From contig OZ023218.1 in NCBI GenBank assembly GCA_963995525.1, forward strand, positions 51,658,205 through 51,722,204: a stretch of 64,000 bases of DNA, written 5' to 3'. The notes below the pieces were generated by a model. It saw only the letters and a list, made by a program, of their open reading frames with translations. It did not search any database and was not told the origin of the DNA. Positions 35,609-47,789 of the stretch are shown here, one piece after another (the stretch's first letter is position 1; every line of letters begins with the position of its first letter). The translations under genes were made by a program, and so were the position numbers. Source of the DNA: Escarpia spicata (taxonomy: Eukaryota > Annelida > Polychaeta > Sabellida > Siboglinidae).

Positions 35609-35902
35609 GGAGATACCGTCGGTGGTTTTGTAATTATTTGTTCCGTTGCAATTCCTTAGTTACAGAGGTTGGCATTATTACCCATATGCTTTTGTGACTA
35701 TCCTGGTTTGGGTTTTATGGTACAAAACATACTGTTGGAGGCAGTACATATTAATGCAATTGCAGTGTGTAACGTTTGTATATTTGGGTTTCTTTCCTAC
35801 TTTGGCCTGCTTCCATATTAGCTAGTATGAATTTACCTAGCGGTATGGGTTAATTATAATTTGACCCATGTCTGTCCGGTTTTCCTTTCTCAATGTTTCA
35901 GA

Positions 35903-36605
35903 ATGCCTCCAAAACGTAAACGTTCTGCAAAAGCGCCAGCTCGTTATTGCGAGACAGTCGTGGGACCTCCGTGGGACCTCCGGTCCGAGGAAAGAACAGC
36001 GGCGCATGAAACAACATATATGTCTCCAAATCTCACCTTTGACCAACCTCAGTCGCAGGTCATAAAGAAAATTGCTAACATCAAGCAGTGGTCAGATGCT
36101 TTCCTAATTTTCATGGCCATATATACCCAACACTGCCCATTAGAGACACAGGCTATCATGAAATACATGCAGATCATCCGGACCATGGCTTCCAATTCAC
36201 CCCAAGGTTTTTCTTGAGTATGACTGGGACTTTAGGAAGTTGAGGGCACACTTCAACATGCCGTGGTGTACATTACATCAGGAACTCCTCCATACGGCTA
36301 GCAAGACCATAGGACATTAGAGTCCCATTCCCCAGTGGGGACAGCCCATAGCCAGACGACAGCCCTTTCCCACCGGCTACTGCTTCGCCTACTGCGGTGA
36401 TGGGCGTTGCACCAATCAGAAATGTACCTTCGCACACCGATGCCCATCTTGCAATGGACAGCAAGCAGTGTCACAGTGCCACGGTAGTCGTCCGGCCACC
36501 CCATTCAAACGCCCTGTCACCCCCTTAAAACGGCCTGCTTTCACCGGCATCCAACCTCTCAACACCAATCCACGCCGCCCGGCTCTGGTAGCGCCTACAG
36601 GAAAG
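35903..36605 (+). pseudogene. DIRS-like gag
   Basis: Starts MPPKRKRS (basic N-terminus). The frame breaks near 36215 and resumes with YDWDFRKLRAHFN. It ends in a Cys/His-rich segment (GYCFAYCGDGRC, CTFAHRCPSC) like the zinc-finger part of DIRS gag proteins, then a proline-rich tail. At least one stop (about 36318). Confidence 0.7.
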
Positions 36606-36621
36606 TAGGTATGAACCAGCC

Positions 36622-37280
36622 TTGACGGAGGAAATTTGCAAAGGATTTACCCATGGATTTTCACTTTCTTTTCAAGGCGATCTAAGCCATAGGGCAGTAC
36701 CATGCAACCACCCATCTCTCCTAGCAAACCTTTCAGTGGCAAGGGACATGATTATCAAAGAATGTACTTTAGGTCGCATTGCAGGCCCCTTCGAATTAAT
36801 CCCAATTTTTAACTTGGTCATATCACCATTAGGGCTTATTCCAAAGGCGGAGCAAGGCAAGTTTCGGATAATTCACGACTTATCATTCCCAAAGGGAAAT
36901 TCAGTTTATTTTGGAATCCCAAAAGAGTGTTGTTCTGTAACATATGATGATTATGACTACTTTGTTTCATTGCTGACATCAGTGGGGCGTGGTTGTTTTA
37001 TTGCCAACGCTGATATTGAATCTGCATTTCGGATTATTCCGGTTCATCCTAGCGATTATCATCTGCTTGGTTTTTCATTTCAAGGTCAATATTATTATGA
37101 TAAATGCCTTCCAATGGGTTGCTCCATTTCGTGCAAATTTTTGAACAATTTAGCTGTGCCTTGCAGTGGATTCTACAAACAAATTTTCATGTTATGTATA
37201 TGTCTCACATCCTGGACGATTAAATTTTTCTTTCGCCATCTCAGTCGATTTGCAACTTCTATCTGCAGCAGTTTTTCTTT
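36622..37280 (+). pseudogene. DIRS-like reverse transcriptase
   Basis: The frame is continuous through the fingers and palm up to PMGCSISC. The catalytic segment HILDD (near 37208-37222) is in a different frame from the upstream part and is followed directly by a stop, so the polymerase is inactive. Confidence 0.85.
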
Positions 37281-38080
37281 ATGGCTAATTGGTTGTCGAT
37301 TCCGATCAAGCATAGCAAAACTGTGTTGCCATCTACTTGTGTGGTTGTTCATGGTATAGAAGTAGATACTGTAAAAATGGAGGCTAGGCTCCCACATGAC
37401 AAACTTGAAGCAGCGATTAAGTTAGTCAAGTCCTTCAGTCACCGTAAAAAGGTTACCTTGCGAGAACTACAAAGTCTCCTTGGAACTTTACAATTCTGTT
37501 GTAATGTAATAATTTCCGGCAGCCCATTTCTCCGAAGGTTGTATGACTTAACCCAGGGCAAAGTTAAGCCTCATTTTCACATACGCCTGGGTAAGGAGGC
37601 ACGGCTAGACTTAGCTGCGTGGTCTGTTTTTCTGGAGAACTTTAATGGGTCATCACTTCTCATTAATGATCAGTGGCTGTCTTCAGAAAAGCTTGAATTA
37701 TTCACAGAGGCTTCAGGTTTGGGTTTTGCTGGTCTATTGGAAAGCCAGTGGTTTCAAGGTCATTGCATGGCCTTTGTCATGGCAGAACTTCAATATTGCC
37801 GTAAAGGAATTATTTCCTATCGTACTTGCCTTGTACTTGTGGCCGCAAGTTCTGAAAGATAGGAGACTGCTTGTGCTATGTGACAATGAAGCAGTGGTAC
37901 ATGTTATCAATAACCAAACGAGTAAAGACAAACAACTGATGTCACTTATCCGTAAGTTGACTGTAGCACTCATGAAAAACAACTTGATTTTAAGAGCAAA
38001 ACATGTCCCAGGTAAACAGAATAGAATCGCTGATGCGCTGTCTCGGTTTCAGGACACACCAGAATTGCGCAGTATGGCCT
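37281..38080 (+). pseudogene. DIRS-like RT thumb and RNase H
   Basis: GIEVDTVKMEARLP and LRELQSLLGTLQFCCNV are followed by LFTEASGLGFAG. After a frameshift near 37760 come FNIAVKELFPIVLAL, VLCDNEAVVHVINNQTSKD and HVPGKQNRIADALSRF. In DIRS elements the first RNase H acidic position is usually Asp; here the motif reads FTEAS. Confidence 0.8.
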
Positions 38081-38129
38081 CGAGCCAGTGCCGTCGGTCA
38101 TCCCGCCGGATCTCCTGCCTTGGTAACTG

Positions 38130-38345
38130 TACGTCATGCAACACTTGTTAGATGCTTCCTTGTCTGACCTCACCACCCAGGCTTATCAAAAAAGTCTCTT
38201 ACATGGGCAGGTCTCTCGACTTTATGCTATAAAGGTCATAGTTTTCGGATAGGCGCTGCAACAGCAGCTGCAATGCAGGGGGTCTCGGACGACGAAATCC
38301 AGTGCATGGGACGGTGGAAATCCCAAGCTTTTAAAAATATATTCG
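38130..38345 (+). pseudogene. Tyrosine recombinase, internally deleted
   Basis: The N-terminal core-binding start (LDASLSDLTTQAYQKSLLHG, about 38150-38209) is joined almost directly to the C-terminal HxxR box (KGHSFRIGAATAAA, about 38231-38272) and MGRWKSQAFKNI. Most of the catalytic domain is missing. The catalytic tyrosine expected after AFKNI was not found. Confidence 0.7.
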
Positions 38346-38429
38346 AATTCCAATGTTGCAGTTGCAATGATCTCTTTTTGTTTTGCAGTGGTTATGCTCA
38401 CATGAGGTGGCAGGTGCACAAAATATGTT

Positions 38430-39040
38430 TTCTACTTAGGTGGGGCATATGAGGCAGCAATGCTTGTATTAATTCATTGCGGACAAAAAACGGAAAAACG
38501 TTTTCTACCGAGGTGGGGCATTCCATGTAATGTAAGCACCATTTCGACTACACAGTTAATATGTCAACTTAAACCGGTAAATATCAGTGTTGTGTTACAC
38601 TACTGGTAGAGAAATACTCCTTGTTTTGGCTATGTTTCACGGGTGCTTTCTGCTCAGGTGGGGCATTCCGTGTGAAATAGAAATGTTTTGTATACACTCT
38701 CGGTGGTTAATATACACCAATACTATGTAGCACTTCAGTTACCGAAATGTGTGGATTCCTAATGTGTTAGGCGGGGCATTACACTTAGCCTTCACAGTAG
38801 TTGTTTCCAAACCGATGGTTATATTAATTATACGCATAATGCGTAACGCTTCAACTACACAATCATTGTAAGGTTAATATGTGGCACGTGCTTTCTGCTG
38901 AGGTGGGGCATTCCATGAAGCATTTTTTATTACACACATGATGGATATTATATAGCAATAATGTTTAGCACTTAAGGTGCCGGTATATACTTTCGTGTGG
39001 TTTTCATGTGTAGCATGAATGCTTTCTGCTTAGGTGAGGC
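38430..39040. repeat. Old ~130-bp tandem repeats (gaggtggggcat family)
   Basis: The word aggtggggcat, often preceded by tgctttctgct, occurs near 38438, 38511, 38656, 38770 (varied), 38901 and 39032 (varied), at spacings of 72-145 bases. It occurs once more at about 46174 on the far side of the 39-bp array. The 7-kb array therefore arose inside this older repeat field. Confidence 0.75.
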
Positions 39041-42000
39041 AGTCTAAGTGGCAGTGACAGTGTTCGCAGTAACACAGGTTATCTAAGTGGCAGTGACAGT
39101 GTTCGCAGTAACCAGGTTATCTAAGTGGCAGTGACAGTGTTTGCAGTAACACATGTTATCTAAGTGGCAGTGACAGTGTTCGCAGTAACACAGGTTATCT
39201 AAGTGGCAGTGACAGTGTTCGCAGTAACACAGGTTATCTAAGTGGCAGTGACAGTGTTCGCAGTACCACAGGTTATCTAAGTGGCAGTGACAGTGTTCGC
39301 AGTAACACAGGTTATCTAAGTGGCAGTGACAGTGTTCGCAGTAACACAGGTTATCTAAGTGGCAGTGACAGTGTTCGCAGTACCATAGGTTATCTAAGTG
39401 GCAGTGACAGTGTTCGCAGTAACACAGGTTATCTAAGTGGCAGTGACAGTGTTCGCAGTAACACAGGTTATCTAAGTGGCAGTGACAGTGTTCGCAGTAA
39501 CACAGGTTATCTAAGTGGCAGTGACAGTGTTCGCAGTAACACAGGTTATCTAAGTGGCAGTGACAGTGTTCGCAGTAACACAGGTTATCTAAGTGGCAGT
39601 GACAGTGTTCGCAGTAACACATGTTATCTAAGTGGCAGTGACAGTGTTCGCAGTAACACAGGTTATCTAAGTGGCAGTGACAGTGTTCGCAGTAACACAG
39701 GTTATCTAAGTGGCAGTGACAGTGTTCGCAGTAACACAGGTTATCTAAGTGGCAGTGACAGTGTTCGCAGTAACACAGGTTATCTAAGTGGCAGTGACAG
39801 TGTTCGCAGTAACACTGGTTATCTAAGTGGCAGTGACAGTGTTCGCAGTAACACAGGTTATCTAAGTGGCAGTGACAGTGTTCGCAGTAACACGTTATCT
39901 AAGTGGCAGTGACAGTGTTCGCAGTAACACAGGTTATCTAAGTGGCAGTGACAGTGTTCGCAGTAACACAGGTTATCTAAGTGGCAGTGACAGTGTTCGC
40001 AGTAACACAGGTTATCTAAGTGGCAGTGACAGTGTTCGCAGTAACACAGGTTATCTAAGTGGCAGTGACAGTGTTCGCAGTAACACAGGTTATCTAAGTG
40101 GCAGTGACAGTGTTCGCAGTAACACAGGTTATCTAAGTGGCAGTGACAGTGTTCGCAGTAACACAGGTTATCTAAGTGGCAGTGACAGTGTTCGCAGTAA
40201 CACAGGTTATCTAAGTGGCAGTGACAGTGTTCGCAGTAACACATGTTATCTAAGTGGCAGTGACAGTGTTCGCAGTAACACAGGTTATCTAAGTGGCAGT
40301 GACAGTGTTCGCAGTAACACAGGTTATCTAAGTGGCAGTGACAGTGTTCGCAGTAACACAGGTTATCTAAGTGGCAGTGGCAGTGACAGTGTTCGCAGTA
40401 ACACAGGTTATCTAAGTGGCAGTGACAGTGTTCGCAGTAACACAGGTTATCTAAGTGGCAGTGACAGTGTTCGCAGTAACCAGGTTATCTAAGTGGCAGT
40501 GACAGTGTTTGCAGTAACACATGTTATCTAAGTGGCAGTGACAGTGTTCGCAGTAACACAGGTTATCTAAGTGGCAGTGACAGTGTTCGCAGTAACACAG
40601 GTTATCTAAGTGGCAGTGACAGTGTTCGCAGTACCACAGGTTATCTAAGTGGCAGTGACAGTGTTCGCAGTAACACAGGTTATCTAAGTGGCAGTGACAG
40701 TGTTCGCAGTAACACAGGTTATCTAAGTGGCAGTGACAGTGTTCGCAGTACCACAGGTTATCTAAGTGGCAGTGACAGTGTTTGCAGTAACACAGGTTAT
40801 CTAAGTGGCAGTGACAGTGTTCGCAGTAACACAGGTTATCTAAGTGGCAGTGACAGTGTTCGCAGTAACACAGGTTATCTAAGTGGCAGTGGCAGTGACA
40901 GTGTTCGCAGTAACACAGGTTATCTAAGTGGCAGTGACAGTGTTCGCAGTAACACAGGTTATCTAAGTGGCAGTGACAGTGTTCGCAGTAACCAGGTTAT
41001 CTAAGTGGCAGTGACAGTGTTTGCAGTAACACATGTTATCTAAGTGGCAGTGACAGTGTTCGCAGTAACACAGGTTATCTAAGTGGCAGTGACAGTGTTC
41101 GCAGTAACACAGGTTATCTAAGTGGCAGTGACAGTGTTCGCAGTACCACAGGTTATCTAAGTGGCAGTGACAGTGTTCGCAGTAACACAGGTTATCTAAG
41201 TGGCAGTGACAGTGTTCGCAGTAACACAGGTTATCTAAGTGGCAGTGACAGTGTTCGCAGTACCACAGGTTATCTAAGTGGCAGTGACAGTGTTTGCAGT
41301 AACACAGGTTATCTAAGTGGCAGTGACAGTGTTCGCAGTAACACAGGTTATCTAAGTGGCAGTGACAGTGTTCGCAGTAACACAGGTTATCTAAGTGGCA
41401 GTGGCAGTGACAGTGTTCGCAGTAACACAGGTTATCTAAGTGGCAGTGACAGTGTTCGCAGTAACACAGGTTATCTAAGTGGCAGTGACAGTGTTCGCAG
41501 TAACCAGGTTATCTAAGTGGCAGTGACAGTGTTTGCAGTAACACATGTTATCTAAGTGGCAGTGACAGTGTTCGCAGTAACACAGGTTATCTAAGTGGCA
41601 GTGACAGTGTTCGCAGTAACACAGGTTATCTAAGTGGCAGTGACAGTGTTCGCAGTACCACAGGTTATCTAAGTGGCAGTGACAGTGTTCGCAGTAACAC
41701 AGGTTATCTAAGTGGCAGTGACAGTGTTCGCAGTAACACAGGTTATCTAAGTGGCAGTGACAGTGTTCGCAGTACCACAGGTTATCTAAGTGGCAGTGAC
41801 AGTGTTTGCAGTAACACAGGTTATCTAAGTGGCAGTGACAGTGTTCGCAGTAACACAGGTTATCTAAGTGGCAGTGACAGTGTTCGCAGTAACACAGGTT
41901 ATCTAAGTGGCAGTGACAGTGTTCGCAGTACCATAGGTTATCTAAGTGGCAGTGACAGTGTTCGCAGTAACACAGGTTATCTAAGTGGCAGTGACAGTGT

Positions 42001-45000
42001 TCGCAGTAACACAGGTTATCTAAGTGGCAGTGACAGTGTTCGCAGTAACACAGGTTATCTAAGTGGCAGTGACAGTGTTCGCAGTAACACAGGTTATCTA
42101 AGTGGCAGTGACAGTGTTCGCAGTAACACAGGTTATCTAAGTGGCAGTGACAGTGTTCGCAGTAACACATGTTATCTAAGTGGCAGTGACAGTGTTCGCA
42201 GTAACACAGGTTATCTAAGTGGCAGTGACAGTGTTCGCAGTAACACAGGTTATCTAAGTGGCAGTGACAGTGTTCGCAGTAACACAGGTTATCTAAGTGG
42301 CAGTGACAGTGTTCGCAGTAACACAGGTTATCTAAGTGGCAGTGACAGTGTTCGCAGTAACACTGGTTATCTAAGTGGCAGTGACAGTGTTCGCAGTAAC
42401 ACAGGTTATCTAAGTGGCAGTGACAGTGTTCGCAGTAACACGTTATCTAAGTGGCAGTGACAGTGTTCGCAGTAACACAGGTTATCTAAGTGGCAGTGAC
42501 AGTGTTCGCAGTAACACAGGTTATCTAAGTGGCAGTGACAGTGTTCGCAGTAACACAGGTTATCTAAGTGGCAGTGACAGTGTTCGCAGTAACACAGGTT
42601 ATCTAAGTGGCAGTGACAGTGTTCGCAGTAACACAGGTTATCTAAGTGGCAGTGACAGTGTTCGCAGTAACACAGGTTATCTAAGTGGCAGTGACAGTGT
42701 TCGCAGTAACACAGGTTATCTAAGTGGCAGTGACAGTGTTCGCAGTAACACAGGTTATCTAAGTGGCAGTGACAGTGTTCGCAGTAACACATGTTATCTA
42801 AGTGGCAGTGACAGTGTTCGCAGTAACACAGGTTATCTAAGTGGCAGTGACAGTGTTCGCAGTAACACAGGTTATCTAAGTGGCAGTGACAGTGTTCGCA
42901 GTAACACAGGTTATCTAAGTGGCAGTGGCAGTGACAGTGTTCGCAGTAACACAGGTTATCTAAGTGGCAGTGACAGTGTTCGCAGTAACACAGGTTATCT
43001 AAGTGGCAGTGACAGTGTTCGCAGTAACCAGGTTATCTAAGTGGCAGTGACAGTGTTTGCAGTAACACATGTTATCTAAGTGGCAGTGACAGTGTTCGCA
43101 GTAACACAGGTTATCTAAGTGGCAGTGACAGTGTTCGCAGTAACACAGGTTATCTAAGTGGCAGTGACAGTGTTCGCAGTACCACAGGTTATCTAAGTGG
43201 CAGTGACAGTGTTCGCAGTAACACAGGTTATCTAAGTGGCAGTGACAGTGTTCGCAGTAACACAGGTTATCTAAGTGGCAGTGACAGTGTTCGCAGTACC
43301 ACAGGTTATCTAAGTGGCAGTGACAGTGTTTGCAGTAACACAGGTTATCTAAGTGGCAGTGACAGTGTTCGCAGTAACACAGGTTATCTAAGTGGCAGTG
43401 ACAGTGTTCGCAGTAACACAGGTTATCTAAGTGGCAGTGGCAGTGACAGTGTTCGCAGTAACACAGGTTATCTAAGTGGCAGTGACAGTGTTCGCAGTAA
43501 CACAGGTTATCTAAGTGGCAGTGACAGTGTTCGCAGTAACCAGGTTATCTAAGTGGCAGTGACAGTGTTTGCAGTAACACATGTTATCTAAGTGGCAGTG
43601 ACAGTGTTCGCAGTAACACAGGTTATCTAAGTGGCAGTGACAGTGTTCGCAGTAACACAGGTTATCTAAGTGGCAGTGACAGTGTTCGCAGTACCACAGG
43701 TTATCTAAGTGGCAGTGACAGTGTTCGCAGTAACACAGGTTATCTAAGTGGCAGTGACAGTGTTCGCAGTAACACAGGTTATCTAAGTGGCAGTGACAGT
43801 GTTCGCAGTACCACAGGTTATCTAAGTGGCAGTGACAGTGTTTGCAGTAACACAGGTTATCTAAGTGGCAGTGACAGTGTTCGCAGTAACACAGGTTATC
43901 TAAGTGGCAGTGACAGTGTTCGCAGTAACACAGGTTATCTAAGTGGCAGTGACAGTGTTCGCAGTAACACAGGTTATCTAAGTGGCAGTGACAGTGTTCG
44001 CAGTAACACATGTTATCTAAGTGGCAGTGACAGTGTTCGCAGTAACACAGGTTATCTAAGTGGCAGTGACAGTGTTCGCAGTAACACATGTTATCTAAGT
44101 GGCAGTGACAGTGTTCGCAGTAACACAGGTTATCTAAGTGGCAGTGACAGTGTTCGCAGTAACACAGGTTATCTAAGTGGCAGTGACAGTGTTCGCAGTA
44201 ACACAGGTTATCTAAGTGGCAGTGACAGTGTTCGCAGTAACACAGGTTATCTAAGTGGCAGTGACACTGTTCGCAGTAACACTGGTTATCTAAGTGGCAG
44301 TGACAGTGTTCGCAGTAACACAGGTTATCTAAGTGGCAGTGACAGTGTTCGCAGTAACACGTTATCTAAGTGGCAGTGACAGTGTTCGCAGTAACACAGG
44401 TTATCTAAGTGGCAGTGACAGTGTTCGCAGTAACACAGGTTATCTAAGTGGCAGTGACAGTGTTCGCAGTAACACAGGTTATCTAAGTGGCAGTGACAGT
44501 GTTCGCAGTAACACAGGTTATCTAAGTGGCAGTGACAGTGTTCGCAGTAACACAGGTTATCTAAGTGGCAGTGACAGTGTTTGCAGTAACACAGGTTATC
44601 TAAGTGGCAGTGACAGTGTTCGCAGTAACACATGTTATCTAAGTGGCAGTGACAGTGTTCGCAGTAACACAGGTTATCTAAGTGGCAGTGACAGTGTTCG
44701 CAGTAACACAGGTTATCTAAGTGGCAGTGACAGTGTTCGCAGTAACACAGGTTATCTAAGTGGCAGTGACAGTGTTCGCAGTAACACAGGTTATCTAAGT
44801 GGCAGTGACAGTGTTCGCAGTACCACAGGTTATCTAAGTGGCAGTGACAGTGTTTGCAGTAACACAGGTTATCTAAGTGGCAGTGACAGTGTTCGCAGTA
44901 ACACAGGTTATCTAAGTGGCAGTGACAGTGTTCGCAGTAACACAGGTTATCTAAGTGGCAGTGACAGTGTTCGCAGTAACACAGGTTATCTAAGTGGCAG

Positions 45001-46062
45001 TGACAGTGTTCGCAGTAACACATGTTATCTAAGTGGCAGTGACAGTGTTCGCAGTAACACAGGTTATCTAAGTGGCAGTGACAGTGTTCGCAGTAACACA
45101 TGTTATCTAAGTGGCAGTGACAGTGTTCGCAGTAACACAGGTTATCTAAGTGGCAGTGACAGTGTTCGCAGTAACACAGGTTATCTAAGTGGCAGTGACA
45201 GTGTTCGCAGTAACACAGGTTATCTAAGTGGCAGTGACAGTGTTCGCAGTAACACAGGTTATCTAAGTGGCAGTGACACTGTTCGCAGTAACACTGGTTA
45301 TCTAAGTGGCAGTGACAGTGTTCGCAGTAACACAGGTTATCTAAGTGGCAGTGACAGTGTTCGCAGTAACACAGGTTATCTAAGTGGCAGTGACAGTGAC
45401 AGTGTTCGCAGTAACACAGGTTATCTAAGTGGCAGTGACAGTGTTCGCAGTAACACAGGTTATCTAAGTGGCAGTGACAGTGTTCGCAGTAACACAGGTT
45501 ATCTAAGTGGCAGTGACAGTGTTCGCAGTAACACAGGTTATCTAAGTGGCAGTGACAGTGTTCGCAGTAACACATGTTATCTAAGTGGCAGTGACAGTGT
45601 TCGCAGTAACACAGGTTATCTAAGTGGCAGTGACAGTGTTCGCAGTAACACAGGTTATCTAAGTGGCAGTGACAGTGTTCGCAGTAACACAGGTTATCTA
45701 AGTGGCAGTGGCAGTGACAGTGTTCGCAGTAACACAGGTTATCTAAGTGGCAGTGACAGTGTTCGCAGTAACACAGGTTATCTAAGTGGCAGTGACAGTG
45801 TTCGCAGTAACACAGGTTATCTAAGTGGCAGTGACAGTGTTCGCAGTACCACAGGTTATCTAAGTGGCAGTGACAGTGTTCGCAGTAACACAGGTTATCT
45901 AAGTGGCAGTGACAGTGTTCGCAGTAACACAGGTTATCTAAGTGGCAGTGACAGTGTTCGCAGTACCACAGGTTATCTAAGTGGCAGTGACAGTGTTCGC
46001 AGTAACACAGGTTATCTAAGTGGCAGTGACAGTGTTCGCAGTAACACAGGTTATCTAAGTTC
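39040..46062. repeat. Giant 39-bp minisatellite, about 180 copies, with higher-order repeats
   Basis: Unit of 39 bases: aggttatctaagtggcagtg, then acagtgttcgcagtaacac. Very low divergence. Marker variants show nested structure. The junction gtaaccagg recurs at 40479, 40991 and 41503 and at 43027 and 43539 (512-base period). The block 39866-40492 recurs at 42414-43040 (offset 2548). A 3-base deletion (aacacgttat) recurs near 39890, 42438 and 44357. Since 39 is divisible by three, frames up to 586 residues are open on both strands. They have no unique domain and are not called as genes. Confidence 0.97.
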
Positions 46063-46064
46063 AC

Positions 46065-46590
46065 GCTAATTGCCATTGGAAACACATGTGGACTAATGTG
46101 TTGTTACATTGGATACCAATGTTTTTACACGAAAGCTCATAGTTTTAGTAGGTAACATCCATGCTTTCTACTGAGGTGGGGCATGATAGGTACTGTTTTG
46201 ATAAATAGTTGTTACATTCTGAGTGTAATTGCTGTAATGTTGCTTAGTGACACGGGATCCTGTGGGGTGGGGGGAGCCATTCTGAAAGTTAGTTATTACA
46301 GAATTGGCCTGGTGTGGTTGTTTCCCCCACCTTTGCTGTCAGTTTTGTGTATTTGTTATGACATGTATAACTAGGTATCGACATTGTATATTATTGTAGT
46401 TATGTAATCTAGTTATACATAAAGATTTGGCTTACTATTAAGCTCTCATACAAACATACATCTGACTTGTGTTATCAGCAAAGAAGCCACGTTTCCGAGT
46501 CATGGAGTCACAACTTTATTTGGTAGTGTTGTCCCCCATAAATATAATTACATTCCGCACACGATTATACTTTACTAATTAATCATCTAC
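46065..46590. other. Unassigned DNA after the 39-bp array
   Basis: Contains one more gaggtggggcat word, a G-rich run near 46262-46275, and then AT-rich sequence. It may be the distal part of the DIRS-like element's 3' region (inference). No gene. Confidence 0.4.
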
Positions 46591-47760
46591 ATGTGTGAAA
46601 CATGTACATATGCTGTGTGTGAGTATGCGATACTATACTTTACGAAACGGCAATATGGCTTGGGAGAAGTTGGGCCTTCCAAGAGACACAATATGATGCA
46701 GAAGAGTGTCAGTCGAGAGGAAGCAGCACGTCTATGTGTCCTCCTGACATCCAGGACTATCACAAAGATCGCTACCTACAACGTCAGAACTATGAATGGA
46801 ACTTGGAAAGCAGCACAGGTAGCAATAGAGATGAAGAAATACAATATAGACCTGCTTGTACTGTGTGAGACCAGGTGGCTACAGTCTGGCCAAGTGAAAC
46901 TTATAACAGGAGATATGGTGCTATTCTCGGAACATGACGACAGGGATGCCCCACACTGAAGGTGTGGCCTTGATATTAACTAGAGAGACATAGCGAGCTG
47001 CATGGACTGAGTATGATCTTGGAGAAGATAGATGTGATGTGATTTGAACACCTGAGAGAGCAGATGAACATCAGGTTGGATTGGAATAATGTCATGCATA
47101 CGGAAGACTTTGTGTATCTTGGGGGAATGGTTGCGGAAGACAGGCACACAGAGGTAGAGGTGCGACGCCGAATAAAAGCAGGAACGAATGCTTGTGGAAA
47201 GGTAGAGGGAGTAATGATGGGCAGACGAATTTCAAATACGCTGAAAGGGAAAGTTTTGAGAGCATATATTACACCGGCATGTCTGTATGGTATGGAGACA
47301 GTGGCGCAGACAAAACAGAAGCTGCAAGTTTTTGAGAACAACGGAGTTCGCAAAATCATTAGAAGAAAGACAGAAGAAGGATGGCCGACCTGAGGAGTGA
47401 GACCGAGTCGGAATGCAGTATAACGAGAAAACGGATGAGATGGGCAGGCGACTTGGCAAGGTTGAGTGCAGGCAAATGTGCAACGAGAGCAGAGGCGGAA
47501 CAATACCAGGGACGCAGGAGAAGGCCACAACTGAGATGGGAGGACTGTGTGAGGAGGGACATGAGACGATCCAGTGAGGATGACAGATTGAGAGAGAGAA
47601 GGCTGTTGACAGGAAGCTATGGAGAGAACGAACAGGACGAGTGGTTCAACAATACTACACCTGACTTCACCTCTGCACAGGAACAAGGAGGAAGAACACC
47701 AGATGCTGCAAGAACTATACAACACTGAACTATAACCTAAGTGGCAACAAGCCAAGCAGA
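46591..47760 (+). mobile_element. RTE-like LINE fragment A, internally deleted
   Basis: Endonuclease N-terminus at 46740-46980 (KIATYNVRTMNGTW, LLVLCETRW, EGVALILT), then an abrupt jump to the RT C-terminal region at 47065-47730 (FVYLGGMVAED, LRAYITPACLYGMETV, MRWAGDLARLSAGKC, RRRRPQLRWEDCV). The central RT, including the catalytic motif, is missing. Clade by motif style only. Confidence 0.75.
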
Positions 47761-47789
47761 TGTGGATGGGTGCTTGTGAAGATATGGTA

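Larger units (their letters stand above)
35903..38345 (+). mobile_element. DIRS-like (tyrosine-recombinase) retrotransposon, defective
   Basis: Order: gag-like protein (35903-36605), reverse transcriptase (36622-37280), RNase H-type region (37281-38080), tyrosine recombinase remnant (38130-38345). The RT motifs GRIAGPF, ISPLGLIPK, FRIIHDLSFPKG, NADIESAFRIIPVHP and DKCLPMGCS are characteristic of DIRS/Ngaro RTs. Frameshifts occur near 36215, 37180, 37280 and 37760. Elements of this group integrate through the recombinase and normally carry split or inverted terminal repeats; I could not define these ends. Confidence 0.85.

Noticed and set aside
35330..35610. Small secreted Cys/Trp-rich repeat protein
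   Set aside because: Alternating 40/42-bp minisatellite units; frames change between copies and no start context exists.
44325..46085. 586-residue Cys/His-rich frame (and the 578-residue + strand frame)
   Set aside because: Both come from the 39-bp array with a period divisible by three. No unique sequence or coding-type substitution pattern was seen.
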